A program made the position numbers and the translations under genes. A model generated the notes under the pieces. It did no database searches and was not told where the DNA came from. It saw only the letters and a program-made list of their open reading frames with translations. Below are positions 42,871-52,220 of a DNA stretch of 63,227 nt, in pieces; position 1 is the first letter of the stretch; each line of letters starts with the position of its first letter. The stretch is from Myxococcota bacterium (GTDB lineage Bacteria > Myxococcota_A > Polyangia > Polyangiales > Polyangiaceae): the NCBI GenBank assembly GCA_963169915.1, contig CAUJEM010000037.1, positions 1-63,227 of the forward strand. The letters are read 5' to 3'.

Positions 42871-45800
42871 ATGAGGCCGCAGAGCGTCGTCGAGGGGCGC
42901 TTCGTGGTGCAAGCTCGGGTGAGCCGTAGCGCGCTGAGCACGGTGTACCGCGCCTGGGATCGGACGGACCAACGCCAGGTCGCGCTGAAGATCGTGGAGG
43001 CGTCGGCGGGGTCGGAGCTGGATCGCTTCCTGCTGGAGGCGCGCTGGCTCGCCGAGCTGCGCCACCCTGGCGTCGTCGCCTTCGTGGCCTGGGGCGCGCT
43101 CGACGACGGACGCGCCTACCTCGCGACGGCGTGGCTCGAGGGCTTGGACTTGAGGCACCGGCTGCGCCGGGGGCCCCTCACTCCAGGCGAGACCGTGGTG
43201 CTGCTGCAGCGGGTAGCGTCGGTGCTGGCGCTCCTGCACCAGCGCGGCCTCTGCCATGGGGACATCAAGCCGTCCAACCTCTTGCTCTCGGCGGGCGACG
43301 TCGCGCAGACGGTGCTGCTCGATTTCGGGCTCGCGCGCCATACGCTGCCCGAAGGCTCGCTCGCGCCCGCGACCGCCCCCGCGGGGACGCCGAGCTATCT
43401 CGCACCAGAGCAGTGGACGGAGCCGGGCGGCCCCGGACAGGCCGCCGATGTCTTCGCGCTCGGCTGCGTGGGCTTCGAGTGCTTGACCGGGGCGCCCCCG
43501 CTGCGTGGCGCGCACGGGGGGGCGTCGTCGGCCTCCGACGCGCAGGACCTCGAGTCCCAGCTGCGGGCCTCGTGGCAGCAGCCATCGCCCGAGCTGAGCG
43601 CCCTCATCGCCGCGATGCTGGCCGAGCCGGCGCGGCAGCGCCCGACGGCCACGACGCTCCTGCGGCGGCTCCAGCCGCTGATGCAGGACCCGTCGGCGCG
43701 GGGCGACGACGAGGGAGCGCCCGTCACCGCCGGCGGCGCGGGCGATGCGGCGAGCCCCCCGCCAGCGGCAGACGACGTCCCTCGGCGCCTGCGAGCGGAC
43801 GACATGGGGCGATCGCCCTCGCTGCTTGGCAAGCGTACCTCGTGCGTCGGACGCGCGCGTGATCTCGCGTGGCTCGAGGGCGCGTTGTCGGCGGTGCTGG
43901 ACGAGTCCTCGGTGAAAGCGCTCCTCGTCACGGGGGCGCCCGGCATCGGCAAATCGCGGTTGCGGTGGGAGTTTCTGAGCGACGTCGAGCGGGGGATGCG
44001 GGCGCACGTGATGCTCGGCCGCGCGGAGGTGGTGGGCGCAGGGACGCCGCTCGCGCTGATGACGGATCTGCTCCGCAGTGAGCTCCGTCGCTACGGCCCC
44101 GGCAGAGACGACGTCTCGCTCCAGCGGCTCGTGCGGGAGCGTTTCCCGCTCGAGCGTCACGCGCTGGCGGACGCGTTCTTGGGCGAGCTGCTGGGGCTGC
44201 CACCCTCGCGACCGCCGCCTCAGCTCCTCGCCGCACGTCACGACCCCGCGGTCTCGCGAGAGTGGCTCTCGCTGCTGCTCGGGGAGTGGCTCGACGCGAC
44301 GAGCGACGTCGGCCCGCTGCTGCTCGTCTTGGAGGACCTCCACTGGGGCGACCAAGCGACGATCTCACTGCTGGAGCGGTTCGCCTTGCGACGCGCCGGG
44401 CGCCCCATCCTGCTGCTGGCGCTCGCTCGCCCGGAGGTGCACGAGCAGTTTCCCCGCCTGTGGTTGGCGCTCGGGCTCGAGGAGCTGAAGCTCGGGGGGC
44501 TCAGCCGCGCGGCGTGTCAGCAGCTCCTCTGGGAGGTCCTGGGCGAGCGCCTGGAGCCCAGCGTCGTCGAGCGCACCGTGGCCTTGGCCGCGGGCAACGC
44601 CTTCGTCATCGAGGAGCTCATCCGTCGGTGGGCGGCGACGGGGCAGCTCCCTGGAGGCGATGGGCTCCCGGAGGCGGTGCTCGTCACCGCGCAGGCGAGC
44701 CTCGCTGGGTTGAGCCCGGAGGCGCAGCGGGTCCTACGCGCCGCCAGCGTCTACGGTGAAGAGTTCACGGCGCAGGCCGTGCTCGAGAGCGTCGGGGCAG
44801 ACGTGGCCGTGCAGGCCTGGCTCGACGCGCTGCTAGAGCTGGAGATCCTCGTGCGGCGCTCGAGCGAGGGGGCGTACGCCTTTCGCCACGAGCTGCTGCG
44901 GGAGGCCGCCTACGCGAGCCTCGGCGTAGGGCAGCGCGCCGAGGCGCACGGGCGGGCCGCTCGCACCGTGGAGCGCATGGGTCACGCGCGTCCGTTGGTG
45001 CTCGCGCAGCACCATGAGCAGGCCGGCCACCGTGGGCTGGCCGCGCAGTGGCTGACGAAGGCGGCGGCGCTGGCCTTGGGCTTCCACGGCGCCACCGAGG
45101 CCCGGCGGCTCATCGGCCGAGGCTTGGAGCTGGCGGAGACGAACGCGCAGCGGGCGGCGCTGCTGGCGCTGCGCTGCCTCGCGTCGGCCACCGTCGATCG
45201 CTTCGCGGAAGCTCGAGAGGACGCGCTGGCGACGCTGGCCTGGGTGGAGGCCGGACGCCCGGAGGCGCTGCAGGTCTTGGGGTTACTGTGCTTCTCGGGG
45301 GTGGTCCTGGACGACGCTGCGACGGTCGAGCGGGCGGTGGAGGAGTTCAGGAGGGTCGAGCGCCCGGAGGCGAGCGCTGCCTATGGCTTGGCGCTCTCGG
45401 GCGTCGTCAGCGCGCTCGCCCTCGTCGGCCAGGGCGCGCTGGCGGAGCGGCTGCTCGCGCCGAGCCGCGCGCTCTGCGCGGAGAGCCTGAGCCTCGATCC
45501 GTTCTTCGAGGCCAACGTGTGGCTCGCCGAGGGCTACCTGGCGGCCTTTCACACCTGGCGCTTCGGTCCAGCACAGCGGTGGCTCGGCGACGCTCACGCG
45601 CGTCACCTGGAGATGGGGTACAGGTTCGGGGAGGCCATGAGCGGCCCCGTCCTGGGGCTCCTCGCGGTGGAGCTGGGCGACAGGGCCGAGGCCGAGCGCA
45701 TCGCCGAGCGGCTGACCGCGACCAACGCGGCGACGCAGTACGACTACCTCGGCAATTTCGTGATGGTCTTGAGGGTGCGGCTCCTGGTGGCGGCCGGGAA

Positions 45801-46314
45801 GCTCGCCGCGGCGCTGGAGTACGGGACGCCGCTGATGGAGCTCGAGAACCAGTTCAACGCCCGCGCCATCCAAGCGGCCCTCGCTTCGGCGCTGGTCTCG
45901 ACCGATGCCCCCGCGGCGTACGCTTTGGCCCAGCGCGCTCAGGGTGGGGGCCCCGGCGCGCCCGCGCTGGCCGCCAGCCCCCTGGCGTCACTCGCCGAGG
46001 CCAGCCTGGCCCTCGGCCGGTACGCCGAGGCCCTCTCCTGGAGCCAGCAGGCCGTCGCGCACTGTCAGCGGGGAGGTGCGCTGCCCTCGGCGGCGCTGCG
46101 CGCGCGGCTGGTCGAGGTGCGCGCGCACCTCGCGCTGGGGGACGAGGCGGGCGCCGCCGCTGCGCTCGGCGCCGCGCTCGTGACGCTCCAGCGCATCGTG
46201 GCGCACCTGGAGGGAGAGCAGGTGCGCTCCTTCTTGGTGCAGCCCCACGTGGCGGCCTTGCGGGAGCTCAGCGGGCAGCTCGGGGTGGGGGCAGCCGCCG
46301 CGCCGGGACGGTGA
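42871..46314 (+). CDS. Ser/Thr kinase fused to AAA-type ATPase and helical repeats
   Basis: A 1147-aa signalling protein. The kinase domain is at residues 8-275 with Lys40, catalytic loop HGDIKPSN (Asp131, Arg of HRD replaced by Gly130) and DFG at 151-153; the Gly-rich loop is degenerate (VSRSALSTVYRA). A predicted ATPase module follows with Walker A GAPGIGKS (about 353-361) and Walker B LLLVLEDLHWGD (about 482-493), like the AAA_16 type in LuxR/adenylate cyclase-associated proteins. The C-terminal 500 residues are helical TPR-like repeats (AQHHEQAGHRGLAAQWL, EARRLIGRGLELAE). No membrane segment. The start at 42871 is set by the kinase domain; earlier starts are possible. Convergent, 47-base overlap with the MepA gene. 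Confidence 0.9.
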   Translation: MRPQSVVEGRFVVQARVSRSALSTVYRAWDRTDQRQVALKIVEASAGSELDRFLLEARWLAELRHPGVVAFVAWGALDDGRAYLATAWLEGLDLRHRLRRGPLTPGETVVLLQRVASVLALLHQRGLCHGDIKPSNLLLSAGDVAQTVLLDFGLARHTLPEGSLAPATAPAGTPSYLAPEQWTEPGGPGQAADVFALGCVGFECLTGAPPLRGAHGGASSASDAQDLESQLRASWQQPSPELSALIAAMLAEPARQRPTATTLLRRLQPLMQDPSARGDDEGAPVTAGGAGDAASPPPAADDVPRRLRADDMGRSPSLLGKRTSCVGRARDLAWLEGALSAVLDESSVKALLVTGAPGIGKSRLRWEFLSDVERGMRAHVMLGRAEVVGAGTPLALMTDLLRSELRRYGPGRDDVSLQRLVRERFPLERHALADAFLGELLGLPPSRPPPQLLAARHDPAVSREWLSLLLGEWLDATSDVGPLLLVLEDLHWGDQATISLLERFALRRAGRPILLLALARPEVHEQFPRLWLALGLEELKLGGLSRAACQQLLWEVLGERLEPSVVERTVALAAGNAFVIEELIRRWAATGQLPGGDGLPEAVLVTAQASLAGLSPEAQRVLRAASVYGEEFTAQAVLESVGADVAVQAWLDALLELEILVRRSSEGAYAFRHELLREAAYASLGVGQRAEAHGRAARTVERMGHARPLVLAQHHEQAGHRGLAAQWLTKAAALALGFHGATEARRLIGRGLELAETNAQRAALLALRCLASATVDRFAEAREDALATLAWVEAGRPEALQVLGLLCFSGVVLDDAATVERAVEEFRRVERPEASAAYGLALSGVVSALALVGQGALAERLLAPSRALCAESLSLDPFFEANVWLAEGYLAAFHTWRFGPAQRWLGDAHARHLEMGYRFGEAMSGPVLGLLAVELGDRAEAERIAERLTATNAATQYDYLGNFVMVLRVRLLVAAGKLAAALEYGTPLMELENQFNARAIQAALASALVSTDAPAAYALAQRAQGGGPGAPALAASPLASLAEASLALGRYAEALSWSQQAVAHCQRGGALPSAALRARLVEVRAHLALGDEAGAAAALGAALVTLQRIVAHLEGEQVRSFLVQPHVAALRELSGQLGVGAAAAPGR

Positions 46315-47440
46315 TGGGCGTGTTGGGAGGAGGCGCGGGCGCGGCGGCCTTGCCTCGCAGGGGGACGCGGTAGCGCCGGCCGGCGGTGATCCTGTCGCTC
46401 CGCAGCCCGTTGGCGCTGCGGAGCGCCGGGACGCTGACCCGGTAGCGCCGAGACAGCGAGCCCAACGTGTCGCCGCGGCGCGCCACGTGCCACGTCCACG
46501 CGGGGGTCTCCGGTGCCTGGCCTTGCTGGGCGAGCAGCGGGCGGAGGCGGCGCGCCGTCTCGCGAGAGGTAGGGCTGAAGAACCGCAGGTGCACGTGCGT
46601 AGCGTGCCCCGCCACATGGTGAAAGAGCGGGCGCAGCTGCCCCGGCTCACCGTGGAACAGGCCTCGTACCCAGGCCGTGTCCTCCCCCTGAGCCAGCGCG
46701 TAGGCCTCGAGGGGCCCTTGGAGGGAGCGGTCCATCAGCACCATCTCGAGATCCGAGTGCACGATGAGCGTCCGCAGGAAGAGCCACGTGCGGGGCAAGT
46801 CGAGCGCCTCGGGGGTCACGCGCGCGTACCAAGCGCGGCTGTCGGTCTGCCAGTAGCCCACGTCCACGTCGCGCCCCGCTTGGTGGCTCTTGTGAGGTCG
46901 CAGCGGCCCGCCGTGCCGGGCGCTGATGTGCCCAATCCATACGGGGGTCGTGTCCGGGTACTGCTCGAACACCGCGCCGATGGCGAGCGTCAGGGCGGTG
47001 ATGGTCTCCTCCGTCCCCCAGGCGTTGGCGGGGTCGGTGCGCTTCCAGCGAGGGTCTTCAGGGAGCTGCTTTGCGCCGCGCAGCGCGCCGGCGTTGGGCT
47101 GACCGAAGGACATCGTGCCGAGCGTCTCGGGTTCGGACGCGAGCGCGCGGGCGAGCCGCGCCGCGTCCCAGTCGTCCAAGAAGTGGCGGCGAGGCCCCAG
47201 GGCGAGCGCCTCGTCCGGGGCGACCTCGTCGAGGTCGTCGTCGACGTCGTCGTCGTGCTCGGCCTCACCCTCGGCGTCGCTGGGCGCGGGCGGCGTTGCC
47301 GGCGCGGTGGGGAGCGCCGCCGGGGCGAGCCCCGGCGTGGTCGTGAGATCTCCCGAGGGGCACGGCCGCAGGGGCGCGGGCGGTGGCTGAGCGCTGCAGC
47401 CGAGCCACCAGCAGAGCGAGAGCAGGGCCAGGCGCCGCAC
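46268..47440 (-). CDS. mepA: MepA-type murein endopeptidase with LysM domain
   Basis: A 390-aa predicted lipoprotein (LALLSLCWWLGC lipobox) that should cut peptidoglycan cross-links independently of penicillin. An acidic linker with DDDVDDDLDE lies near residues 60-75. The M74 peptidase domain has the zinc-binding HKSHQAGRDVDVGYW and HATHVHLRF motifs. A LysM-like module ends the protein (WHVARRGDTLGSLSRRYRVS, then LRSANGLRSDRITAGRRY). The GTG at 47440 fits the signal peptide; a longer ATG start at 47515 would overlap the divergent methyltransferase start. The symbol is by family. Confidence 0.88.
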   Translation of the reverse strand: MRRLALLSLCWWLGCSAQPPPAPLRPCPSGDLTTTPGLAPAALPTAPATPPAPSDAEGEAEHDDDVDDDLDEVAPDEALALGPRRHFLDDWDAARLARALASEPETLGTMSFGQPNAGALRGAKQLPEDPRWKRTDPANAWGTEETITALTLAIGAVFEQYPDTTPVWIGHISARHGGPLRPHKSHQAGRDVDVGYWQTDSRAWYARVTPEALDLPRTWLFLRTLIVHSDLEMVLMDRSLQGPLEAYALAQGEDTAWVRGLFHGEPGQLRPLFHHVAGHATHVHLRFFSPTSRETARRLRPLLAQQGQAPETPAWTWHVARRGDTLGSLSRRYRVSVPALRSANGLRSDRITAGRRYRVPLRGKAAAPAPPPNTPITVPARRLPPPRAAR

Positions 47441-47513
47441 GGGGCCACAGCCTAACGCATCCGCTCGTTCGCTCAACGACGCCCGTGGCTTCGGGTAGAG
47501 TCCGCGCTCAGCC

Positions 47514-48326
47514 ATGAGCGCCGCGGTCCGTGTGTTGTCCAGCCTGCCAGCGGAGGCCCCGGGCTTCGACGTCCGTGACGCGGAGGCCCTCGCGCGCCTG
47601 CACCTCGCCGAGCTCCGCCATTTCTGGCACCGCGCGCGCCGGCGGTTCATCGTGCAGGAGCTCAGGGCGCTGTCGGTGCTGCCGCCGGCGCGCGTGCTCG
47701 AGCTAGGGTGTGGGGCCGGCTCGGTGAGCCTGGCGCTCGCTCAGGAGGGCTACCGCGTCGTCGGCGCCGACGGGCACCGTGGGCTGCTCGAGCTCGCGCA
47801 CCGCCGCGCCCCACAGGCCGAGTACTGGCAAGTCGATCTCGCGGACGAGCGGCTCGCGTGGCCCGCGCGCGACTTCGACGCCGTGGGGCTCTTCGACGTC
47901 ATCGAGCACCTGGAGCGGCCGCGCCCGCTGCTCGAGCGAGCGCTCCGCGCGCTCCGGCCAGGGGGAGTCCTCGTCGGGACGGTGCCGGCGGCCCGCGCGC
48001 TGTGGAGCCCGGTGGACGTGAGCGCGGGTCACCAGCGCCGCTATGAGCGTGAGGAGCTGCGCGCGGAGCTCACGACGCTCGAGGGCGCGAGGCTGCTCGA
48101 GGTGGCGCCGTTCTTTCGCGTGCTCTACCCGCTGATGTGGTGGCAGCGCCGGCGCCTGCGCCGCCGGACGCCCGCGGCGGCCTCCCGCGCGAACCTGGCG
48201 CTGCCCCGGTGGCCCATCAACGGGGCCCTGGAGGCGCTGCTGGAGCTCGAGCGCCGCGCCGTGGCGGGGATCCCGCGCGTGCTCCCCGGCGCCTCGCTCT
48301 GGTTCGCCGTGCGCCGGCGCGACTAG
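47514..48326 (+). CDS. Class I SAM-dependent methyltransferase
   Basis: A 270-aa methyltransferase. Motif I is VLELGCGAGSVSLALAQ (residues about 61-77), followed by VVGADGHRGLLELA (motif II) and FDAVGLFDVIEHLERP (motif III/IV). The C-terminal part is basic (WWQRRRLRRRTP), suggesting membrane or nucleic acid contact. Substrate unknown. The start is 74 bases from the divergent MepA gene. Confidence 0.88.
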   Translation: MSAAVRVLSSLPAEAPGFDVRDAEALARLHLAELRHFWHRARRRFIVQELRALSVLPPARVLELGCGAGSVSLALAQEGYRVVGADGHRGLLELAHRRAPQAEYWQVDLADERLAWPARDFDAVGLFDVIEHLERPRPLLERALRALRPGGVLVGTVPAARALWSPVDVSAGHQRRYEREELRAELTTLEGARLLEVAPFFRVLYPLMWWQRRRLRRRTPAAASRANLALPRWPINGALEALLELERRAVAGIPRVLPGASLWFAVRRRD

Positions 48327-48392
48327 ACCGGTTGAGTGTGAACGCAGGCCTGCTACGGTCGCGCCTAGAGTGGCCGCGGCGCCAAGTCTTCC

Positions 48393-49658
48393 ATGACCGC
48401 CTTCGTCCTGGCCGTGCTGTTGGCGATCGCCTCGTCCTTCATCTGTTCGGTCTCCGAGGCCGTGCTGCTGAGCCTCAGCCACGCGCAGGTGGAGGCGCTC
48501 GGCAAGACGCGAGCGGCGGAGCTGCTGCGAGGCTTCAAGCGGGAGATCGAGCGGCCCATCGCGGCGATCCTCACGCTCCACACGGCCTCGCACACCGTCG
48601 GCGTCTCTCTCGCGGGCGCGACCTACGGCAACGTGTTTCCGCCGGACACGCTGTGGCTCTTCTCGCTCGTGTTCACCGTCGCGGTGCTCATCTTCGGGGA
48701 GATCTTGCCGAAGACCATCGGGGTGATGTTCATCGGCAAGCTGGCCGCGCCGGTCGGCTATTTCGTCTGGGTCTTGGTGGTGGTGCTCCGCCCCATCCTC
48801 TTTTTGACGCATCTGGTCTCCGACCTGGTCAAGCCCAAGGAGGAGCGGCCGGTCACGTCGGTGGAGGAGATCCGCACCTTGGCGGAGCTCGGCAGGAGCG
48901 AAGGCGTCGTCGGCCAGCGCACGGCGGACATCATCGAGGGGGCCGCCATCCTGCGCGAGCTGACGGCCTACGACGTGATGGTCCCGGCAGGGAGCATCGC
49001 CTACCTCTCCGGGGCGCGCAGCTTGCAGCAGAACCTGACCGTCATCCGGCGGACGGGCCACAGCCGCTTCCCGTTCACGCCGGACGGTGATCTCGACCGC
49101 GCGACCGGCGTCATCCTCGTCAAAGACCTTTTTTTTCAGCTCCAGGAGCACCCGGAGCAGCCCAATTGGGCGGCGCTCACGGGGCCAGCCATCACCGTGC
49201 CCGGCTCTCAGCCGCTCGAGCGCTTGCTGCGGACCTTCCAGCGAGAGCGACGTCACCTGGCCTTCGTGGTGGATGAGTATGGCGCCATCCAAGGGCTCGT
49301 GACCCTGGAGGACATCCTCGAAGAGATCGTCGGGGAGATCGAAGACGAGAGCGACAGGATCGACCCACACGTGGTGCGGCGCCCGGACGACTCCCTCGTG
49401 TGCCGTGGCCTCGCGGAGACGCGCAAGGTGTTCGATCTCCTCGGCATCGACGACGAAGAGCCGGCGATGGTGTCGCTCAGCGGCTTCGTCGCGGAACTGC
49501 TTGGCCGGATGCCGCGGGTGGGCGACTCCGTCGACTTTCACGGATTTCGCTTCACCGTCCTGGCGGCGAGCGCGCGCTTCGCGGAGCGCATCGAGGTCCG
49601 CCCCATCGGTCCGGGGACGGGCAGCCTGCGGCCCCCGGCCGTGGCAGAAGACGCCTGA
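48393..49658 (+). CDS. CNNM/CorC-type transporter-like protein (DUF21-CBS-CorC)
   Basis: A 421-aa membrane protein of the hemolysin C/CNNM family, linked to Mg2+ or Co2+ efflux. The N-terminal DUF21 region has several membrane segments (TAFVLAVLLAIASSFICSVSEAVLLSLS; LWLFSLVFTVAVLIFGEILPKTIGV broken by a loop). Two CBS domains follow (ITAYDVMVP-type segment LTAYDVMVPAGSI; FVVDEYGAIQGLVTLEDILEEIVGEIEDE). The CorC_HlyC domain is at the end (GFVAELLGRMPRVGDSVDFHGFRFTVLAA). Complete. Confidence 0.92.
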   Translation: MTAFVLAVLLAIASSFICSVSEAVLLSLSHAQVEALGKTRAAELLRGFKREIERPIAAILTLHTASHTVGVSLAGATYGNVFPPDTLWLFSLVFTVAVLIFGEILPKTIGVMFIGKLAAPVGYFVWVLVVVLRPILFLTHLVSDLVKPKEERPVTSVEEIRTLAELGRSEGVVGQRTADIIEGAAILRELTAYDVMVPAGSIAYLSGARSLQQNLTVIRRTGHSRFPFTPDGDLDRATGVILVKDLFFQLQEHPEQPNWAALTGPAITVPGSQPLERLLRTFQRERRHLAFVVDEYGAIQGLVTLEDILEEIVGEIEDESDRIDPHVVRRPDDSLVCRGLAETRKVFDLLGIDDEEPAMVSLSGFVAELLGRMPRVGDSVDFHGFRFTVLAASARFAERIEVRPIGPGTGSLRPPAVAEDA

Positions 49659-49740
49659 GCGCGCAGGCCGGCGCCGGCCCCTCGCGCCGCGCCCCAACGC
49701 CACGCGGACGAGGCCCTGGCCAAAGAAGATCCGGCCTGAT

Positions 49741-49769
49741 TTGACATCTGAACAATCGAGCAGTAATCG
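49741..49769 (+). promoter_or_regulatory. recA promoter with LexA-like box
   Basis: TTGACA at 49741-49746 and TAATCG at 49764-49769 are 17 bases apart. The spacer holds CTGAACAATCGAGCAG at 49748-49763 (CTG-N10-CAG). It agrees at most positions with the myxobacterial LexA-box consensus CTRHAMRYBYGTTCAGS as I recall it. Binding between the -35 and -10 boxes would block RNA polymerase, fitting SOS control of recA. Confidence 0.65.
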
Positions 49770-49821
49770 AAGGGGGTGGGCGCCGCGCAGTCAGTGGCTC
49801 GAGCCCCCGTAGAGAGGCACC

Positions 49822-50952
49822 ATGGACGACAAGCAGAAGAGCAAAGCCTTGGATCTTGCGCTCGCCAGTATCGCCAAAGAGTACGGCGAGGGCGCCATCA
49901 TGCGCCTCAAAGAAGGTGAGACCATCGGCGGCGACGTGAGGGTCGTGTCCACCGGCTCGCTCGGTCTGGACATCGCCGTCGGCATCGGGGGCCTGCCCTA
50001 CGGGCGCATCGTGGAGATCTTCGGGCCGGAGTCGAGCGGCAAGACCACCCTGACGCTGCACGCCATCGCCAACGCGCAGCGCGCCGGTGGCGTCGCCGCC
50101 TTCATCGATGCCGAGCACGCGCTGGACATCAACTACGCCAAGAAGCTCGGGGTCAAGACCGATGAGCTGCTCATCAGCCAACCGGACAATGGTGAGCAAG
50201 CGCTGGAGATCGCAGACATGCTCGTCCGCTCCGGAGCGGTGGACATCGTCGTCGTGGACTCGGTGGCAGCGCTCACCCCCAAGGCGGAGATCGAGGGCGA
50301 CATGGGCGACTCTCACGTCGGTCTACAGGCTCGCCTGATGAGCCAGGCGCTCCGTAAGCTCACCGGGAGCGTGAACCGCTCCAACTGCGTGCTGCTCTTC
50401 ACCAACCAAATCCGCATGAAGATCGGCGTCATGTTCGGGAGCCCCGAGACCACCACGGGGGGCCAGGCGCTGAAGTTCTATGCCTCCCTTCGGCTGGACG
50501 TGCGGCGCATCGGCGCCATCAAGGAGGCCGCCTCTGGCCCCGGCAACCGTGAGCAGTCGGTGGTGGGCAACCGCACCCGGGTGAAGGTCGTGAAGAACAA
50601 GCTGGCGCCGCCCTTCCGCGAGGCGGAGTTCGACATCCTCTACGGGGTCGGCGTCAGCCGCTCGGGGGAGGTGGTGGATCTCGCGTCCGATCACAACATC
50701 ATCCAGAAGAGCGGCGCCTGGTACTCCTTCGAGTCCGAGCGGATCGGCCAGGGGCGGGACAACGCGCGCACCTATCTCGAGCAGCACCCCGAGCTGATGG
50801 CGCGCATCGAGGCCAAGGTCCTCGAGGTCAGCGGGATCGCGAGGCGCAGCGCCGCCCCCGCGGAGGGGAGCCCGACGGAAGAGGCGCCGTCCAAGAACAG
50901 CGGCGCGCGTCGTGCCGCCTCGAGCGGCGCCGGGACCACCCGGCCGAGCTGA
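49822..50952 (+). CDS. recA: Recombinase RecA
   Basis: RecA (376 aa) forms filaments on single-stranded DNA, promotes strand exchange and triggers LexA self-cleavage. Walker [27 protein letters not shown], Walker [13 protein letters not shown], the L2 loop region with [28 protein letters not shown], and the C-terminal [21 protein letters not shown] are all intact. The C-terminal 30 residues are Ala/Ser/Pro rich and less acidic than in E. coli. A single copy is visible here; some myxobacteria carry two. Confidence 0.98.
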   Translation: MDDKQKSKALDLALASIAKEYGEGAIMRLKEGETIGGDVRVVSTGSLGLDIAVGIGGLPYGRIVEIFGPESSGKTTLTLHAIANAQRAGGVAAFIDAEHALDINYAKKLGVKTDELLISQPDNGEQALEIADMLVRSGAVDIVVVDSVAALTPKAEIEGDMGDSHVGLQARLMSQALRKLTGSVNRSNCVLLFTNQIRMKIGVMFGSPETTTGGQALKFYASLRLDVRRIGAIKEAASGPGNREQSVVGNRTRVKVVKNKLAPPFREAEFDILYGVGVSRSGEVVDLASDHNIIQKSGAWYSFESERIGQGRDNARTYLEQHPELMARIEAKVLEVSGIARRSAAPAEGSPTEEAPSKNSGARRAASSGAGTTRPS

Positions 50953-50963
50953 GGAGCCCGTGG

Positions 50964-51004
50964 CGCAGCGGCGCTGTCCGCTCGGTGCGGGCGCCGCCGC
51001 TGCG
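50964..51004 (+). terminator. Inverted repeat after recA
   Basis: A perfect 10-bp GC-rich inverted repeat (50964-50973 with 50995-51004, 21-base loop) lies 11 bases after the recA stop. It could end recA transcription. It lacks a T-tract. Confidence 0.45.
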
Positions 51005-51035
51005 GCGTGCGGGAGCGCCAAGAGCCGCAACGCTC

Positions 51036-51111
51036 TGTGGATAACTTGGGGGTAGCCTGCGGGTGAACCAGCGGCGTTGCTGTGGGCAAGCTCGTGGCCC
51101 GGTGTGCACAA
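51036..51111. promoter_or_regulatory. Cluster of DnaA-box-like 9-mers after recA
   Basis: TGTGGATAA at 51036-51044 is a perfect reverse-orientation DnaA box. TGTGGGCAA (51081-51089) and TGTGCACAA (51103-51111) match at 7 of 9 positions in the same orientation. They lie in the long gap between recA and the SprT-like gene. An A/T-richer patch at 51201-51240 is the only such patch in this gap. No dnaA, dnaN or gidA gene is near. Function unknown. Confidence 0.4.
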
Positions 51112-51468
51112 ACTGCAGCGCTCGTGCTCGTCGGGGTGAGAAAGCTCGGAGGTCTCGCTGACTTAGGCGGGGTCCGGCAGGGCAGGGGGCTGCTGAGGCC
51201 AAGCTAATGGAAATACAGACTCTTTTTGTGTTCCTTGACGTTGTGGGGTCCGCGCCGTAGCCCCCCTAGAGCCCGCCTCGCCATGACTCGATCGACCCTC
51301 TGCCCAGCTCATGACTCCGCCGCCGAGGGGCTCCTCGGGCGAGGTGGCGACGGGCCGCGGGCCCGACGGGTCACGGCGCTGCCGTGGATGGCGTCGGCGG
51401 CCGGCCCGCGTCGAGGCAAGGCGGCGGCGCGCATGGCGCCAGCGGCGGTCCGCATCCCGGATCCACGG

Positions 51469-52206
51469 ATGAGCCAGCTCGCGCTGCGGTTCACTCCCAT
51501 CGGCCCACAGATCTTCGTGCACGAGGGGGCCCGGCAGACGCTCGAGCGACGCTTCGAGAACGCCCTGAGCGGGCCCGTGCAGCTCTCGGTGACGGACAAC
51601 CGCCACAACATGGTGAGCCACACGCGCCAGCGCGGCACGTTCAAGCTGCGGCTCCACATGATGTTCCTGGGAGCGCCGGAGCGCGTCGTGGACGCGCTCG
51701 TGCGCTGGGTGGCGTTCGACGATCCCGCGGCGTCGCAGGTGGTGGGGGAGTTCATCGACGCCAACAGCCACCGGATCCGAGCGTCGCAGCCCGTCAAGGG
51801 AGCGCTGAAGACCCGCGGCCAGCACCATGATCTGCTGAGCGTCTTCGCGCAGCTGAACGAGGCCTACTTCGGGAGCGCCATCAGCGACGTGCTCATCACC
51901 TGGGGGCGCCGCAGCGCGCCGCGCAAGGCGGTCAAGCGCGACGCCATCAAGCTGGGCACCTACAGCTCCGCGGAGCGGCTCGTCCGCGTGCACCCCGTCC
52001 TCGACGCGGAGTGGGTACCCCGCTACTTCGTGGCGTACATCGTGTTCCACGAGCTGCTGCACCACGTCGTCCCGCCCAGCGTCAGCGGCGGCCGTGCGTC
52101 GCTGCACTCGGAGGAGTTCCTCCGCCGAGAGCAGGAGTACCGCTACTACGAGCGGGCGCTCGCCTGGGAGCAGAAGCACATCGACCGGCTGCTGCGCGCC
52201 CGCTAG
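51469..52206 (+). CDS. SprT-like zinc metalloprotein
   Basis: A protein of about 245 aa with the metallopeptidase motif HExxH in FVAYIVFHELLHHVVPP, followed by a further His (LHSEEFLRREQEY). The preceding part has LSVFAQLNEAYFGSAI, a segment typical of SprT-like domains (FxxLNxxYF), and ITWGRRSAPRKAVKR. The SprT family includes DNA-protein crosslink proteases and proteins of unknown role. The start is uncertain: ATG at 51469 fits the conserved region, while upstream in-frame ATGs (51283, 51388, 51433) add an Arg/Ala/Gly-rich stretch that may not be translated. Located next to recA. In the gap 50953-51468 I see the repeats and DnaA-like boxes listed separately. Confidence 0.78.
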   Translation: MSQLALRFTPIGPQIFVHEGARQTLERRFENALSGPVQLSVTDNRHNMVSHTRQRGTFKLRLHMMFLGAPERVVDALVRWVAFDDPAASQVVGEFIDANSHRIRASQPVKGALKTRGQHHDLLSVFAQLNEAYFGSAISDVLITWGRRSAPRKAVKRDAIKLGTYSSAERLVRVHPVLDAEWVPRYFVAYIVFHELLHHVVPPSVSGGRASLHSEEFLRREQEYRYYERALAWEQKHIDRLLRAR

Positions 52207-52220
52207 CGTCACCGCGGGGA

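Noticed and set aside
42859..44355. 498-codon minus-strand frame
   Set aside because: Antisense to the kinase-ATPase gene; no recognisable domain.
47703..49703. 666-codon open frame on the minus strand
   Set aside because: Antisense to the methyltransferase and CNNM-type genes, which have clear family motifs; product is Arg/His/Gly-rich without any domain.
51036..51111. Chromosome origin (oriC)
   Set aside because: Only one exact DnaA box and no dnaA, dnaN or gidA nearby; kept only as a DnaA-box-like cluster.
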